In this document: piece after piece, positions 1-11,105 of the stretch
Numbering within the stretch: the first letter of the stretch is position 1
Layout of the letters: each line of letters starts with the position of its first letter
DNA from: Epiperipatus broadwayi
Taxonomy: Eukaryota > Onychophora > Udeonychophora > Euonychophora > Peripatidae
DNA length: 64,000 bases
Assembly: GCA_028023455.1 (NCBI GenBank)
Contig: JAQFVV010006309.1
Location: 3,267,482-3,331,481, forward strand
Direction: 5' to 3'
The notes under the pieces: generated by a model
What the model saw: the letters and a program-made list of their open reading frames with translations, nothing else
What the model was told of the DNA's origin: nothing
Database searches by the model: none
Position numbers and translations under genes: made by a program

Positions 1-1617
1 CTAGCACCATTAGTTGTAAATGTCATAATATCTTTTGTGTAATTTAATCCAAAAATCTTAAATCTGGTATACAAATACTATTCATCTCTTACTAATCCAA
101 AGTTATCAGAATCCAATCCTTGTAATAAATATGAATATTTAAATACTTTTGGTTTGTTAATATCCATCTACATATCATTGAAATTTTACTTTTTGTTTTA
201 CAATTTAATCTTTTAATTTTTATTATTATATTAGCTTTAATTTGAATAGAGAAATTATAAATTAAGTGTATTGTTTTCTTTAATTGCATTGATAAAGAAA
301 AAACTGAGCATTTTAAAGTTATTTCATATGAATTCACTTTTACATATTTGCACACTTTTACATATTTGCAAGATGTTAAGTTCAGCTTTTCTGTAAGTTT
401 ACCAATAATTTTTCTCAAGATAGTAGTTACTTTGTTTATGATGTCTATTGTTGATTTTGGTAATACTTACATATTAGACTGCTGTAATGAAAGTCAATGG
501 TACTAAAAAATATCTAAATAAAGTCTGAATTAAACACATTTACAATTAATTTTTTAACTGAATATTAGATATATCAATCCGGAGAAAGTTGTTAGTCAAA
601 ATGTTGATTTCGCTACTAATTTTACAATTTAAAGTATGCTGTGATATCATAAAAGAATGCTGGGATGCATAATTGATCATCTGGAAAAAGTAAGATGTAC
701 TTTACTGTCTAGCTATAATTCCTACCAAGGGATTTTTTTTAATAACTTTTTTATCTAACAAAATGATTAAAATTTGAGAACTGCCTACTACTGAGGAAAA
801 TGCAGTCCACTACTTTTAAAAGATAGTGATAGACAGGAATAACTATGTGTGAGAAGTTTGCGTGTATATCATAAGTCCTACAAAAGTGATGACTTGCAAA
901 CTGCTAGATATGAACATTTTCACATAAATCATAGCTATACTTTCATTTGCATTTTGCAGGATATAAAAAACTTCAATCCACTACAGTGATTATAAGAAAC
1001 AATCTTTTGAATTTTTCTTTTTATTGGGATAAATGTATATTGCTAAAAGTTTAGTTGTTGCAACATTATTTTTCACAAAAAAAAAAACAACAACACACAA
1101 ATGTTTGTTTATTTCCAGAAAATAAAATTACAGGTTGCCATTTTGTATGAAATAAGATTCGTTCTCGTCATTTTTGCAAATAACATTAGCTTCAAAATAT
1201 AAATATGTGTTTATTTATTTGCTACTAAATAAAATTATAGGTCACCATTTTGTAGTAAATAATGTTACTTGTTATCATTTATCAAAATTGATGAATTAAA
1301 TTTGTCTGAAAATCTCCAGCGGGCATTATTTTCCGAGATCGCAAGGTTAAAAAATTATCACTGGACTTATATGTATGTGATATTTCATAGCAGGTCCAGT
1401 ATGTGAGTTCCATTTTGTTTTTTTAAATTTAAAATTGCTATTTTTTTTTAGATGCTCAATTATTTGAAAGTATGTGTCTAAATGTCTTAGCAAACCTGTT
1501 ATTTTTGCGTGATAACTACTTAGAGCAAATATGGCACTATGTTGCTTTCTTTTGTTTATCATTTGGAGTACTGTCATCACTTACTATCGATCTATTTTCT
1601 CATTTAAACGGTTATAG
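1..1617. other. AT-rich non-coding DNA, nothing recognised
   Basis: Only short open frames of low complexity occur here, with no recognisable domain, splice pattern or long repeat. A-runs and T-runs are common. I see no support for a gene. Confidence 0.6.
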
Positions 1618-1921
1618 CAGGGGTCCCCAACCTTTTTGCACTTAAGAGCACATTCTATAATACCGGCCAGGTGGCGGGCACCATTTATTTTTTCAATATA
1701 AATTTATAATTGGATATTGTTAATAATACACATAATGTACAAAAAATTATTTATTTCAAAAATAAAGTATAGTATGCCTTACAATTTGATTACAATATAA
1801 TACAATAATTTATAAGAAATTTTAAAAATTAAATTTATTTGCATCAGATAAATAATTTTTTATCGTAATCGGATAGAGGCGGGCGCCATGGTGCCCGAGG
1901 GCATAGGCTTGGGGACCCCTG
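1618..1921. mobile_element. Non-autonomous hAT-type transposon (MITE), 304 bp
   Basis: The left end reads CAGGGGTCCCCAACC and the right end is its near-perfect inverted complement (reverse complement CAGGGGTCCCCAAGCC). An 8-bp target-site duplication flanks it: GGTTATAG (1610-1617) and AGTTAAAG (1922-1929), 6 of 8 matching. Terminal CA, TIRs of this form and 8-bp duplications are typical of hAT elements. It has no transposase frame, so it would need a hAT transposase in trans. The ends are much richer in G+C than the surroundings, including a GGCGGGCGCC stretch near 1880. Confidence 0.85.
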
Positions 1922-1929
1922 AGTTAAAG

Positions 1930-3200
1930 TATGTTGAATATGGAATTGATGAATGGAAAACACTGGTTCAAATGAAAGAGTATTGCCCTTGTTTTAAAAA
2001 TATTTTTATAATTCAAAAAATGACAAAATAAATGCTTTGTTTTATATAAATTAAGTGCATAAATATAAAAAATTGTAGTAGAAAAAAGTAAAAGTGGCTT
2101 GAAAATATTGATAACTTTTTTTAAAAAATGATTTATTCATTAATAATATTTCACTCCTTATCTCTCCCCCTCCCAATTTTTGAGAAACTGATATTCGAAT
2201 TATCGTGAAAATTTTGTTAACGAGAATTCTCAAGAAATCTAGACTCCGAAGAGTAATCTCTTTGCATAAAGGAAAAAATGATTTAGCATAACTTAAATTT
2301 TTTTTCTATCATTTATCTTTTTTTTGCCTCTAGTTTATTTAATTAGATAGACACGATCATTGTCGACTAAGAGGATTATATCTCAGTTATACATATGTCC
2401 TCTTTATTTCATACCATTTCAATATGTGACTGATTGAAACAATATATAATCATCAAATTTTAGACGTTGCTATAATAACGAAAAAATTGAAATAATTTGT
2501 GCATGAAAGAGTGTGCGTGCATGTGTGCGTAATAGAATAATCGACCCCCCCCCCCCCCAAAAAAAAAAAAAAACCAATGAGACAAAAAAAAAAAACTATA
2601 TTATTTATGTACACATGACTCCACTCGAATAATAATAATTGGAATTTATTTAAAGATAATCATGGATTTAACACGAATAGAAGTAAGACGCCTCTCTATT
2701 CTTAACAAGCAGTGCATTCTGCTGCAATTGTATTTTTTTTACAGTCAGCAGAACAAGGATATGATTAACTAGTTTAGTGTGAGACCCATTTGCTATCTAA
2801 TTAATAATAATCTGCATTATTATTTTACCGACCATTGCTCAATAACTTTCAGTTCTTCTGTTGGCAATCCATTTTGGGAAAAAATCCTGTTATTGCTTTT
2901 GGCTGAAAAAAATGGTCATTATTTGAATTCTGAATCACATGCATGGAAGATTATACATTGATTACTATACCTCAAGATTAGTGTAGCTTTCTTATAGAAA
3001 TTTAGGTTTGTTTAAATTAATAATAAAGATAGTGATTTTAAAAGTTATATAATTTATTTAATTAAATATCTATTATTTTATATCTATTATATATTAAAAT
3101 AAATATTACAGATTTATATTTACATCTAAAAAAATTCATATTTCCAAATAAAGTGCTGTAAGCTCTGCCCGTCCCTCATATATGTATGTAAATAGATTAT
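1930..3200. other. AT-rich non-coding DNA with a C14A15 homopolymer junction
   Basis: No gene is supported. A run of 14 C followed directly by 15 A lies at 2545-2573. Such T(n)G(n)/C(n)A(n) junctions recur in the window at 58085-58104, 61594-61612 and 63533-63553. Confidence 0.6.
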
Positions 3201-3417
3201 ATCCTGCACATGAGGGGTCAGAGTGACTTGTGGTCAACATGGGTAGGATGAGAAGATTGGCACTAAAGTGGGCTTTGAACTTTCCATCATCAGATTTTCA
3301 ATAAAATGGACAGCTGAAGATTTATGGGGTGGAATGGTTTGAAGCCTGTTCATTAAAGTATGAAGATTGGCTATCTTAATATAAGCTGAGCTTTGATTGT
3401 ATATATGTGTGGAGATG

Positions 3418-3476
3418 ATAATCTGGACCAACTGATGAGTGCTAGTTTAGCACGAAATACATATATTGGTGATTAT
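3418..3476 (+). ncRNA. Hammerhead ribozyme motif, family 1
   Basis: Every hammerhead element is present in order. The core CTGATGA is at 3432-3438. Stem II is a perfect 5-bp GTGCT/AGCAC (3439-3443 with 3449-3453) with a 5-nt loop. GAAA is at 3454-3457. Stem III is very short: A3457-T3464, T3458-A3463 and A3459-T3462 around a CA loop. The cleavage triplet is ATA (3463-3465). Stem I pairs TTGGT (3466-3470) with ACCAA (3427-3431), then after a TGG bulge GATTAT (3471-3476) with ATAATC (3418-3423). Predicted self-cleavage lies between 3465 and 3466. A minimal stem III with an internal loop or bulge in stem I is the form known from Penelope-like elements. The ribozyme is followed by a tRNA-like B-box region, so it probably belongs to a short retroelement. 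Activity is inferred from structure only. Confidence 0.85.
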
Positions 3477-3538
3477 TTAACTTTTCGACACTGGTTTAGC
3501 ACAAAATACATATATTGGTGATTATTTAACTTTTCGAC
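3442..3538 (+). repeat. 49-bp tandem duplication overlapping the hammerhead
   Basis: The block from CTAGTTTAGCAC (3442) to TTTTCGACA repeats from CTGGTTTAGCAC (3491) with a period of 49 bp and few differences. The second unit lacks the CTGATGA half and has CACAAAA in place of CACGAAA, so only the first unit can form a hammerhead. Confidence 0.8.
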
Positions 3539-3540
3539 GT

Positions 3541-3615
3541 GTGTGATGAAGTGTATCAGCAGTATGAGATAGCATGGATGGTTGAGGGTCGTATGAAATT
3601 CTGAGTTCAAACCCC
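3541..3615 (+). repeat. Dispersed tRNA-like repeat segment downstream of hammerhead 1
   Basis: This segment (GTGTATCAGCAGTATGAGAT through GAGTTCAAACCCC) is homologous to the right arm of the palindrome at 26403-26588. GAGTTCAAACCCC resembles a polymerase III B box (GGTTCGANTCC). It may be the tRNA-derived part of a short retroelement, comparable in layout to tRNA-plus-hammerhead SINEs known from schistosomes. This is inference; a full A box is not clear. Confidence 0.45.
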
Positions 3616-4595
3616 TATATATTACATATATATAAGTGCAGATATAAAAAAGCCTGTACTGTAGAAAAAAAATAATATCTTAAAATATTATAAAAATGTA
3701 TGTTTGCTCTTGTCTAATAACTTTATTTTTAGAATTTTTTTTTTTAAATTTTAGACAATAAGCATGGTTTCACCATTATATATATATATCTGAACAATCT
3801 TATGCCCAGCAGAACTGTTTAAACACAGGAACAGACTTATGCTTGTTGTGACGATGTAATCATTGTTTTTTGATCAATAAAGTATGCTTTGAAACATATT
3901 TAATTCTGATCTTTTTCCATCAATTTTTATTAGCTTTTGTTCACTTTGGCTATTCTCTTGAATATTTAGTATTCAAGCTGAGTAAATGGGATGGTCATGT
4001 GAAACATTGACTAACATTTTTTTATCATAGTCTATTTTAATTATATATTCTATTTCTATTTATAAGTTTTTCATAATAATATGATGCTTTAGCATAGCCT
4101 TTTTTCTAAGAACTTTGGCATAATTTATTACTATCAATTTACTTAAAAGCCATGTTATAATCATTAAAGCTTATGTAGACTTTTTCCTACTACCCCTCCC
4201 CCATCTAAAACATGTCACCTATGGTGTCTCTTATTTTGACACCATTTTTAAATCACAATTCTGAAGCCAATGAATGTCTCTTATTCTGACACAATTCTGA
4301 AGCCAATGAGACTTATAAATTTTATTTGCATATGTTGTATTACGTATTGCATAAAAGTTTTTAAAGTATAAGGATAATAACTGAGACCCTCAAATCTGTT
4401 GCCACAGTTTTTCAGATGGTCAAATTTTAATTTTACAATTTTTCCAAAATTTGAAATATATTTATTATTAATTTCAGTGGTCTTACTTTTTGGTAGTAAT
4501 TTCTATCATTATTGAAAAATCATCTACAGATCATTTTCTTAAACTGAAGGAATTTACACCCTAAACTTCTGTGCTGTAATGCTCTTACTTTTCCA
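3616..4595. other. AT-rich non-coding DNA with a small duplication
   Basis: No gene is supported. TGTCTCTTATTYTGACAC and AATTCTGAAGCCAATGA are each present twice between 4225 and 4310, a short local duplication. Confidence 0.5.
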
Positions 4596-5075
4596 AAAGT
4601 CTTGTGCTTTGGTTTGAGAGTATCCTCAATACTCAACAAGATATCATTAAGCTATTATAACAATATTACAGAACATGTGCATAGGGTGTGAATCCCTTCT
4701 GTTTAAATTATATATGTTCTTTGAGCTAGTAAATAAAATTGAATATTATAGTTTCTAATAATTCATAATAATAACATGTAATAAATTAAAAAAATTTAAT
4801 GAATGTTAATATATAGAGAGAAATTAATAACTGTACAATGAATAAAGAAACATTTTCACATTCTCAAACTAAGATGCTTTAGAGTAGCCTATATAATTAC
4901 ATTTAGATACAAAAGATAAGATGACTGCTCTTATCTTTTCAAAAGTCTCTATCTTGTGCTTTGATTTGAGTGTATTCTCAGTACTCAACACACATTATTG
5001 AGCTATTGTAACAATATTACAGCGTATGTACTTAGAGTGTGCATTCCTTCTATTTAAATTATAAAAGTATTGTGT
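4596..5075 (+). repeat. Tandem copies of a ~350-bp repeat
   Basis: The marker CTTGTGCTTTGGTTTGAG followed by a TACTCAACA block occurs near 4602, again near 4954 (about 350 bp on), and once more near 5834. The adjoining AGTAAATAAAATTGAATATTA block also repeats. A more diverged relative lies at about 7590-7790. I recognise no coding potential; family identity unknown. Confidence 0.6.
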
Positions 5076-5589
5076 AACTAATGTGGTGTTTGTTGGTTTT
5101 AATATCTATATTGGTAGCAGCAAGATTGGTGACCAATGATCATACTTTCATTGATTATTAAATATAATGTCAAGTATATATTAAGATCAATTGTGGTTTT
5201 GTTTATAACTGGTATTAAATCAGATAAATTGTATATGATAGTAGCAAGAAATAATTAAAATTGAATTTGAAAAATATAACAAATTATTGAGATAAAACAA
5301 TCATTAAAATCAAAAAACAGAAAGTCAATTAACATGATGAAGATCATTCATTAAAACTGAAAATAAATTGCACATAGCAGCCATGAAAAACAAGAAGTAA
5401 ATATTTTAACATTTGCAAAGATTGAAATGGAAACAATCTATTATTAAAAGAACTTGTGAAATAAAAAAAAGACTTGAATGTTTTGTTAAAAAAAAGATTA
5501 GTAGATAAATTATCCATAAAATAACAAAATTCAAACAGAAACATAAGTAAGTTGCAGGAAAAAACATACTGCAAAATCTCCAACCAGAA

Positions 5590-5980
5590 TTCTTTTAAAT
5601 TACATACAATCTCTGCACTAGTAAATAAAATTGAATATTACATAGTTTGTAATATTAACATGTAGTAAATTGAAAAATTTAATGAATATTTATCTATAGA
5701 AAGAAATTAATGGATGTAAAGTGAATAAATAAACATTTTCACACTCTCAAACCAAGACTCTTTAGATTGGTCTATATAATTTAATTTAGATATAAAAGAC
5801 AAGATAGTCACTCTTATCTTTCAAAATTCTCTATCTTGTGCTTTGGTTTGAGAATATTCTCAGTACTCAACAAGACAGCATTGAGCTATTATAACAAATA
5901 CATGTGCTTAGGATGTAAATCTCTTCTGTTTAAATTACATAGGATCTCTGTACTAGTGAATAAAATTGAATATTACAATT
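5590..5980 (+). repeat. Third copy of the ~350-bp repeat
   Basis: This copy matches 4720-5075 along most of its length, starting with CACTAGTAAATAAAATTGAA and continuing through CTCAGTACTCAACAAG. It is separated from the tandem pair by about 500 bp of unrelated AT-rich DNA (5076-5589), in which I see nothing recognisable. Confidence 0.6.
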
Positions 5981-6264
5981 TACATAAATCTATTTTTTCT
6001 TCTTTAGGTTTGTCATTTATTGATTACTCTCAAGCTTAAACTAACAGACTTAATTGAAATAGATTTGCTATTTACATAAAGGATACTATAAAAATAAATA
6101 AATAAAAGAAAATTAAGAATATAAATAGGATAACAAATTTAAGATATAAATGTTATTAAATTAATAGTTAAAATAGATATACTTAAACTCTGTATAGATT
6201 TTAGTGTGAAAAGAGATGTAAATAAACCAAATGGTAAAATGTTTATCTGAAAGTTTTTGATTTG

Positions 6265-7372
6265 CAATTATACATTAAACTATTTCCATCATTTAGAATT
6301 AATTATTAAATATTTTTATATAAATTCAAACTTCATTTAAACTTTTTCAAATACATTCATTTCTTAGTAATTACACACAGGTTAGTGTATATGACAACAT
6401 TTTGAGTGGTATTCTTCTCCTCTTTTTTTTTGTGCCAGGTGCTTTTTTGACCAATGACATTACTAGCATGGAAACTGAATGTGAAATCTTTAGATTTGTA
6501 AATAAATAGTGAATATAATATAATGCTCTAATCAGATAAACAGTACTAGTACTAAAATCAAACATGGGATTTTTAGATTTGTGACTATTGAACAAGATGA
6601 TAGAGTATCACTTACAGTATTCATGAGTCTAAAAATATTTCATTCAATTCTCATGCTAATATTGTCATTGATGAAATCAGCAATACTTGAAGAAGAGAGA
6701 AGAGTAATGCCATTAGAAATGTATCATATACTAAACTGTGTGCTATTATTAAAATTGAATGTATTGAGTTGTATTTATATATTGGACTATTTCCATCATC
6801 TAATTTGAGTATTGAATGTCTTTAGAAAAATTTAACTTTATTTAAATATTCCAAATACATTCATCTGTTAGTATTAGCATGTCAAACAGGTTAGTATATA
6901 CACAATGTTTTGAAAGGTATTATTCTCCCCTCTTCTTTCAGTGCTGCTGACTTCACCAGTGACATTTCTATCATGGGAATTGAACCTAGATCCTTAGATT
7001 ACTAAGTATTAAATTTTAAGGTAACATTCTAACTAATTGAGTTAACCTACTAAATACTTAGTTGATTAGAGTGTTATCTCAAAATTCAATAAAAAATCTA
7101 ATGGTCTAGGTTTGATTCCCATGCTAGTATTGTCACTGGTCTGTCCAGCAACACCTGAAGAAGAGAGAAGAATATGATTTCTCAAAATGTTGTGCATATA
7201 CTAACCTGTATGCTATTACTAACAGCTGAATATATTTGGAAAAATTAAAGTTAATTTTTTCTAAAGATATTCAATATTTATATTAAATTGTGGAAATAGT
7301 CCAATGTATAAATACAACTAAAACACCATCCTCACAAATCTTCAGGAAAACATTGAATGCATTGAATTTTAA
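6265..7372. repeat. Four tRNA-like SINE-type modules in two head-to-head inverted pairs
   Basis: Modules run minus (about 6265-6547), plus (6548-6800), minus (6770-7040) and plus (7041-7372). Each has a tRNA-like head related to the clearer copy at 35617 (TGGCTCAGTTGG A box, GGTTCAAATC B box), a middle with the pattern CTGAAGAAGAGAG, and a tail including GGACTATTTCCATCATCTAA. Within each pair the heads face each other with little or no spacer. The copies are diverged and have no intact frame. Tail-to-tail contact at 6770-6800 is shared by the second and third modules. Confidence 0.7.
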
Positions 7373-7589
7373 ATAAAATTTGAATTTTTGTAAAGATATT
7401 TTAAAATTAATACTAAATGATAAAAATAGTCTAAAATATAATATTTAATTATAGCACCTCTGGTTTGTATGATTTTAATCAATAGTTATAAGATAGTTTC
7501 TGATATTAAATTAGATTTTTCAAAAAAGAAAAATAATAACTTTGTTTTTTTTAATTATATATTAATAAATTTAACATGTTAAATATAAA

Positions 7590-7790
7590 GAATGGAATTA
7601 AAAGTGACTGATTAAAACCATCATGCTCTCATTTCTAAATACTTTAGATTAGCCTATATATATATATGAATTTATGTAAAAAAGATAAGGTGGATTCATT
7701 CTTATTTTTTCAAAGACTATCTTGTGTTTAGAGAGTGAGAGTATTCCTCAGCTTTATAAATTCATACAGTGTATGTTTCAGAGTGATACC
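7590..7790 (+). repeat. Diverged copy of the ~350-bp repeat
   Basis: Segments such as CTTTAGATTAGCCTATATAT, AAAGATAAGGTG and TATCTTGTG line up in order with the copies at 4860-5040 and 5750-5930. It has decayed and has no coding potential. Confidence 0.45.
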
Positions 7791-8184
7791 CTTTTGACCA
7801 TTAAAAAAACATTCCTCAAATTATTGAATACTGCTTTAAATGTATTTGATAAAAATATGAAAAATGTATGGCCAATTTAGTTTAGATTTATAGGAATGAT
7901 GTTTGTCCTGTATTATTTACATTTTGATTTGTGCTGCTTTAGAATACATTTTTTTAATTTAATAATTAAAAACTTTTAATGTAATGGACATTTAAATTAT
8001 TATCACCTTATTCAATCTTTCAATTTATAATTATGAAAAAATACATTTCAAATATTTTAGCAAAATATTTTTTGTAATTTTTCAATTATAAGTATAGTTT
8101 CAAAGAAAATGGCGTAGTTCCACTTGTATCAATGTATTTTTATCTTTCTTTTCTTTCTTTATTATAAATTAATTTTGTTTAGTT

Positions 8185-8567
8185 GCTTAGGATGTCATAT
8201 GACATTCAAATTTCTGAGTGGCAGATTGAGTAACGCAGTTCCCTTCAATTGGTCAGCCAATAATTAAGCCAGGAAACTTTACCTTTTAAGTCTGCTACTC
8301 TTCCATCATATTAAACTGCATATTTCTTGTATCACTACTATTTAAGCCAGAAGTGGTATAAAATTATGTTTATGCTTAGGATATCATATGATATTCAAAT
8401 TTGTGAGTGGCTGATTGAGTAAAACAGTTTCATTCAGTTGGTCAGCTAATTAATAATCAAGTCAGGAAACTTTAGCTTTTGAATCTGCCACTCTTCCTTT
8501 ATGCTAAACTGTATATTTGTTGTATCACTTCTATTTAAGACAGAAGTAATATAAAATTATGTTTGTG
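8185..8567 (+). repeat. 189-bp tandem duplication
   Basis: Two consecutive units start with GCTTAGGAT at 8185 and 8374 and both end near AAATTATGTTT. They share GTCAGCYAATAATYAAG-type and GCYACTCTTCC blocks. Divergence is modest, with small indels. Function unknown. Confidence 0.8.
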
Positions 8568-8803
8568 CTGAAAGTAAAAAAAAAAACCTCACTTCAAACT
8601 ATCATAAACACCTGCACTATTCACTGGTAAAATCTTCATTAGGCGGGAAAATATATTTGTAAAAAACTCTCATATATTAAAATTAGTATATTTCATATTA
8701 TATTGATATATAAAAATTATGTTGAATATCTGGTTGTAGGTATTACAAGATAGTAAAATGTATTAAACTTCAATTATGTCAAAGATATACATATGAGTCA
8801 AGA

Positions 8804-9381
8804 ATAAACAGAGCAAAACTCTCCATACAGTATTGCCACCTGTGCTAAACAGAGTAATCAATGGATGCCAGAAGGCTTGTGCATAAAATCCCTATCTAAT
8901 GCTACTCATCCAATATCCCCAGACTAGTTTCTGGCTTGTGACCTTCGTCAGTGAGGAGCTTTGGATCTGAGAGCACTGCATCTAGATCTTAGGATCTAAT
9001 GCAACCCTCTAGCAACCACCTTTTATCTCTACTTAACTACAAATTATGAGAATGAAATTGAAAACACAAAAAACATTTTCAATCTAAGATCAATAGCTTA
9101 TATAGTCATATGGGTCTGAACTCAGTTCAGCACCCATACATTTTGGTGTCTGGCTCTTTTACAACCATAGCCACCACTATCCTATTAGGCAGGATTAGTG
9201 TTAAACCATTAAGCATCACATGATCACATTTTCCTATACTAGCACATTAATTGTTGATAAACAGAGCAAAACTCTCCATACAGTATTGCCACATGTGCTA
9301 AACAGAGTAATCAATGGATGCCAGAAGGCTTGTGCATAAAATCCCTATCTAGGAAATGTGATCATGTGATGCTTAATGGTT
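8804..9381 (-). mobile_element. Hammerhead-bearing non-autonomous retroelement, 578 bp, with TSD
   Basis: The insertion is bounded by a perfect 12-bp direct repeat TATGAGTCAAGA (8792-8803 and 9382-9393), read as the target-site duplication. Read on the minus strand it carries an upstream 95-bp copy (9257-9351) and a downstream 95-bp copy (8804-8898) of one sequence, differing at a single base, so it has LTR-like direct repeats. Between them lie a body of about 300 bp and a hammerhead (8908-8966). The 28 bp at 9354-9381 are repeated inverted at about 9204-9232 (CACATGATCAC core). No open frame. A long duplication and LTR-like repeats fit Penelope-type or retrozyme-type mobilisation better than a DNA transposon; that mechanism is inference. 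Confidence 0.75.
8908..8966 (-). ncRNA. Hammerhead ribozyme, family 2, core intact
   Basis: On the minus strand the core CTGACGA (plus 8945-8951) fits the hammerhead consensus CUGANGA. GAAA is at plus 8928-8931. Stem III is A-T, C-G around a two-base TA loop and gives the classic GTC cleavage triplet, with cleavage predicted between 8922 and 8921. Stem I pairs TGGGGA with TCCTCA, then across an internal loop TTGGAT with ATCCAA. Stem II is AGGT/GCCA around CACAA, with an A-A mismatch next to the core; its second pair is G-C where other copies have A-U, a compensatory change. This is the best-preserved copy with the one at 52706. Self-cleavage is predicted, not shown. Confidence 0.85.
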
Positions 9382-10184
9382 TATGAGTCAAGAAATTGTT
9401 TTCCCCTTATTGATTTAACAGTTAATAGAAAATGATAATATTAATGCCTAAGTGCCCTATTTTTAGTTTTTGGATGTCCCTTTATATGACTAGAATATAA
9501 AATAAACTAATTTACTAAGTCAATATAGATAACAACCATATAGCTATTGTCTATTAGTATTTCAAAAGATTTTTAGTCTGCAATCATGATTTAGACCTAC
9601 TTTGTCTTAAATTAATCACAGTTTTTATTAGTTGTAGAACTTTTATAGCAAATCCATCAGACATTTACTCAAACTAGTTAGGATGTCATCACTTAATCTG
9701 TCACAATTAGTGCCACATTACTTGTGCTTTTTTCTGATTGTTTCATCACACACAATGACTTATTTATTTAGTCAATAAAATATCATGTGATTTCAGTTCA
9801 CAGAATGTTGTTTTAGCAGCATACTTTCTTTATTAGGTGCCATATACTAGTTTTAAAGCATACTTTATTACAAATAAAAGATTATTATATATCATGATAC
9901 ATATTTAAATGTGCTCTGCAGAGATCAGGATATTAGATTGTGTTTTCATGTCCTTAAGAGAAGACTTAATAAATAGAAATTCCAACCAAAGTGCAGAATA
10001 TCTATATATGTTTATACAAAAAACATTTTACATTGAGTTAATATATACTATAAAGATATTTTTAAGGTCTAATAATTTCAATGGTCTTAGTAGCTTCACT
10101 AAACTTCATGTAGCTGAAAAGATGTCAGGAAGAGTGGGTGCATGGTCTCTAGTCTTTATTTTATCTAGTTTACACAGAGGCTAA

Positions 10185-10440
10185 ACTCTAGAGTAATCAA
10201 TGGATGCAAGATTTGTGCATGAAATTTCGATCTAGTGCCTATTCATCCAATATCTCCAGACTAGTTTTTAGCTTGTGGCTTTCATCAGTGAGGAGTCTTG
10301 GATCTGAGAACATTGTACCTAGATCTTAGGATCTAATGCAACCCTCCTGCAACCACCTTTTATCTTATTAACTAACTATAAAGCTTTGAGTCCAAAATGA
10401 AAACATAAAAATGTTTTAAATTCAAGCTCATTAAAACATA
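10185..10440 (-). mobile_element. Partial copy of hammerhead repeat family 2
   Basis: Matches the 8804 element from AGAGTAATCAATGGATGC through the ribozyme into the body (ATCTAATGCAACCCTC, CAACCACCTTTTATCT). It lacks the outer terminal repeat and the far body. No target-site duplication was found. Confidence 0.7.
10245..10303 (-). ncRNA. Hammerhead motif, family 2, core damaged
   Basis: Same 59-nt length and layout as the 8908 copy. The CTGATGA core, stem III and GTC triplet are kept. The essential G of GAAA has become A (AAAAC), so this copy is probably inactive. Confidence 0.7.
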
Positions 10441-11105
10441 ATAATGACATATTGGAAACCATAGGGAAAAAGTCTAAATGTGGTTATTCATATTTTATGG
10501 AAAATCACTCACTTATATTGCTTATTAAATAAGTGAGAGAAGAGATTTGAGAACTAGCAATGAAACTATTATGCTTTGATATGTTTGTAATGCTGGGAAA
10601 TTATTAATGAAGTGTGTTCCATAGTTTCTTCTTCCTTGTGACATAGAAAATATATTGAGTGTATATTTGCAAAAAAATCTTTTTTTAGATGGAAAGATAT
10701 TGATAGGAAGATCCTTAAGGTTGATTTTAATTTAAAAATTCAAACATTTTGGCTCCAAATACCAAAATTTAAATCTTTGAATAATCTGTTTATTAGTAAA
10801 GTATGTCTAGATTATGATAGGTTATTAATTCTGCTTTATATTTAATTTTTGTTGCAAATAATTTTTGATCTTGTGTAGTATATATAGCTATGGATATGAT
10901 TAATCTTTCAATGAATGGATTTTTGAATGGTGGTAGTATATTGGATGGATTAATCAATATGAAGTTTAGCACCTTGGGGTATAAGTTTATAATCTGGTGG
11001 CCTCACATATTGCTCTCAAAGATAGTATATTGAAATGCAGTGTAATGAGAGCTCATTGTGTTTGCATGTTTTGCATTGACATAGAATTAATTGATACATT
11101 TTCTT

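Noticed and set aside
3285-3310. Minus-strand CTGATGATGGAAAG as a hammerhead
   Set aside because: Only two bases separate the box from GAAA, leaving no stem II.
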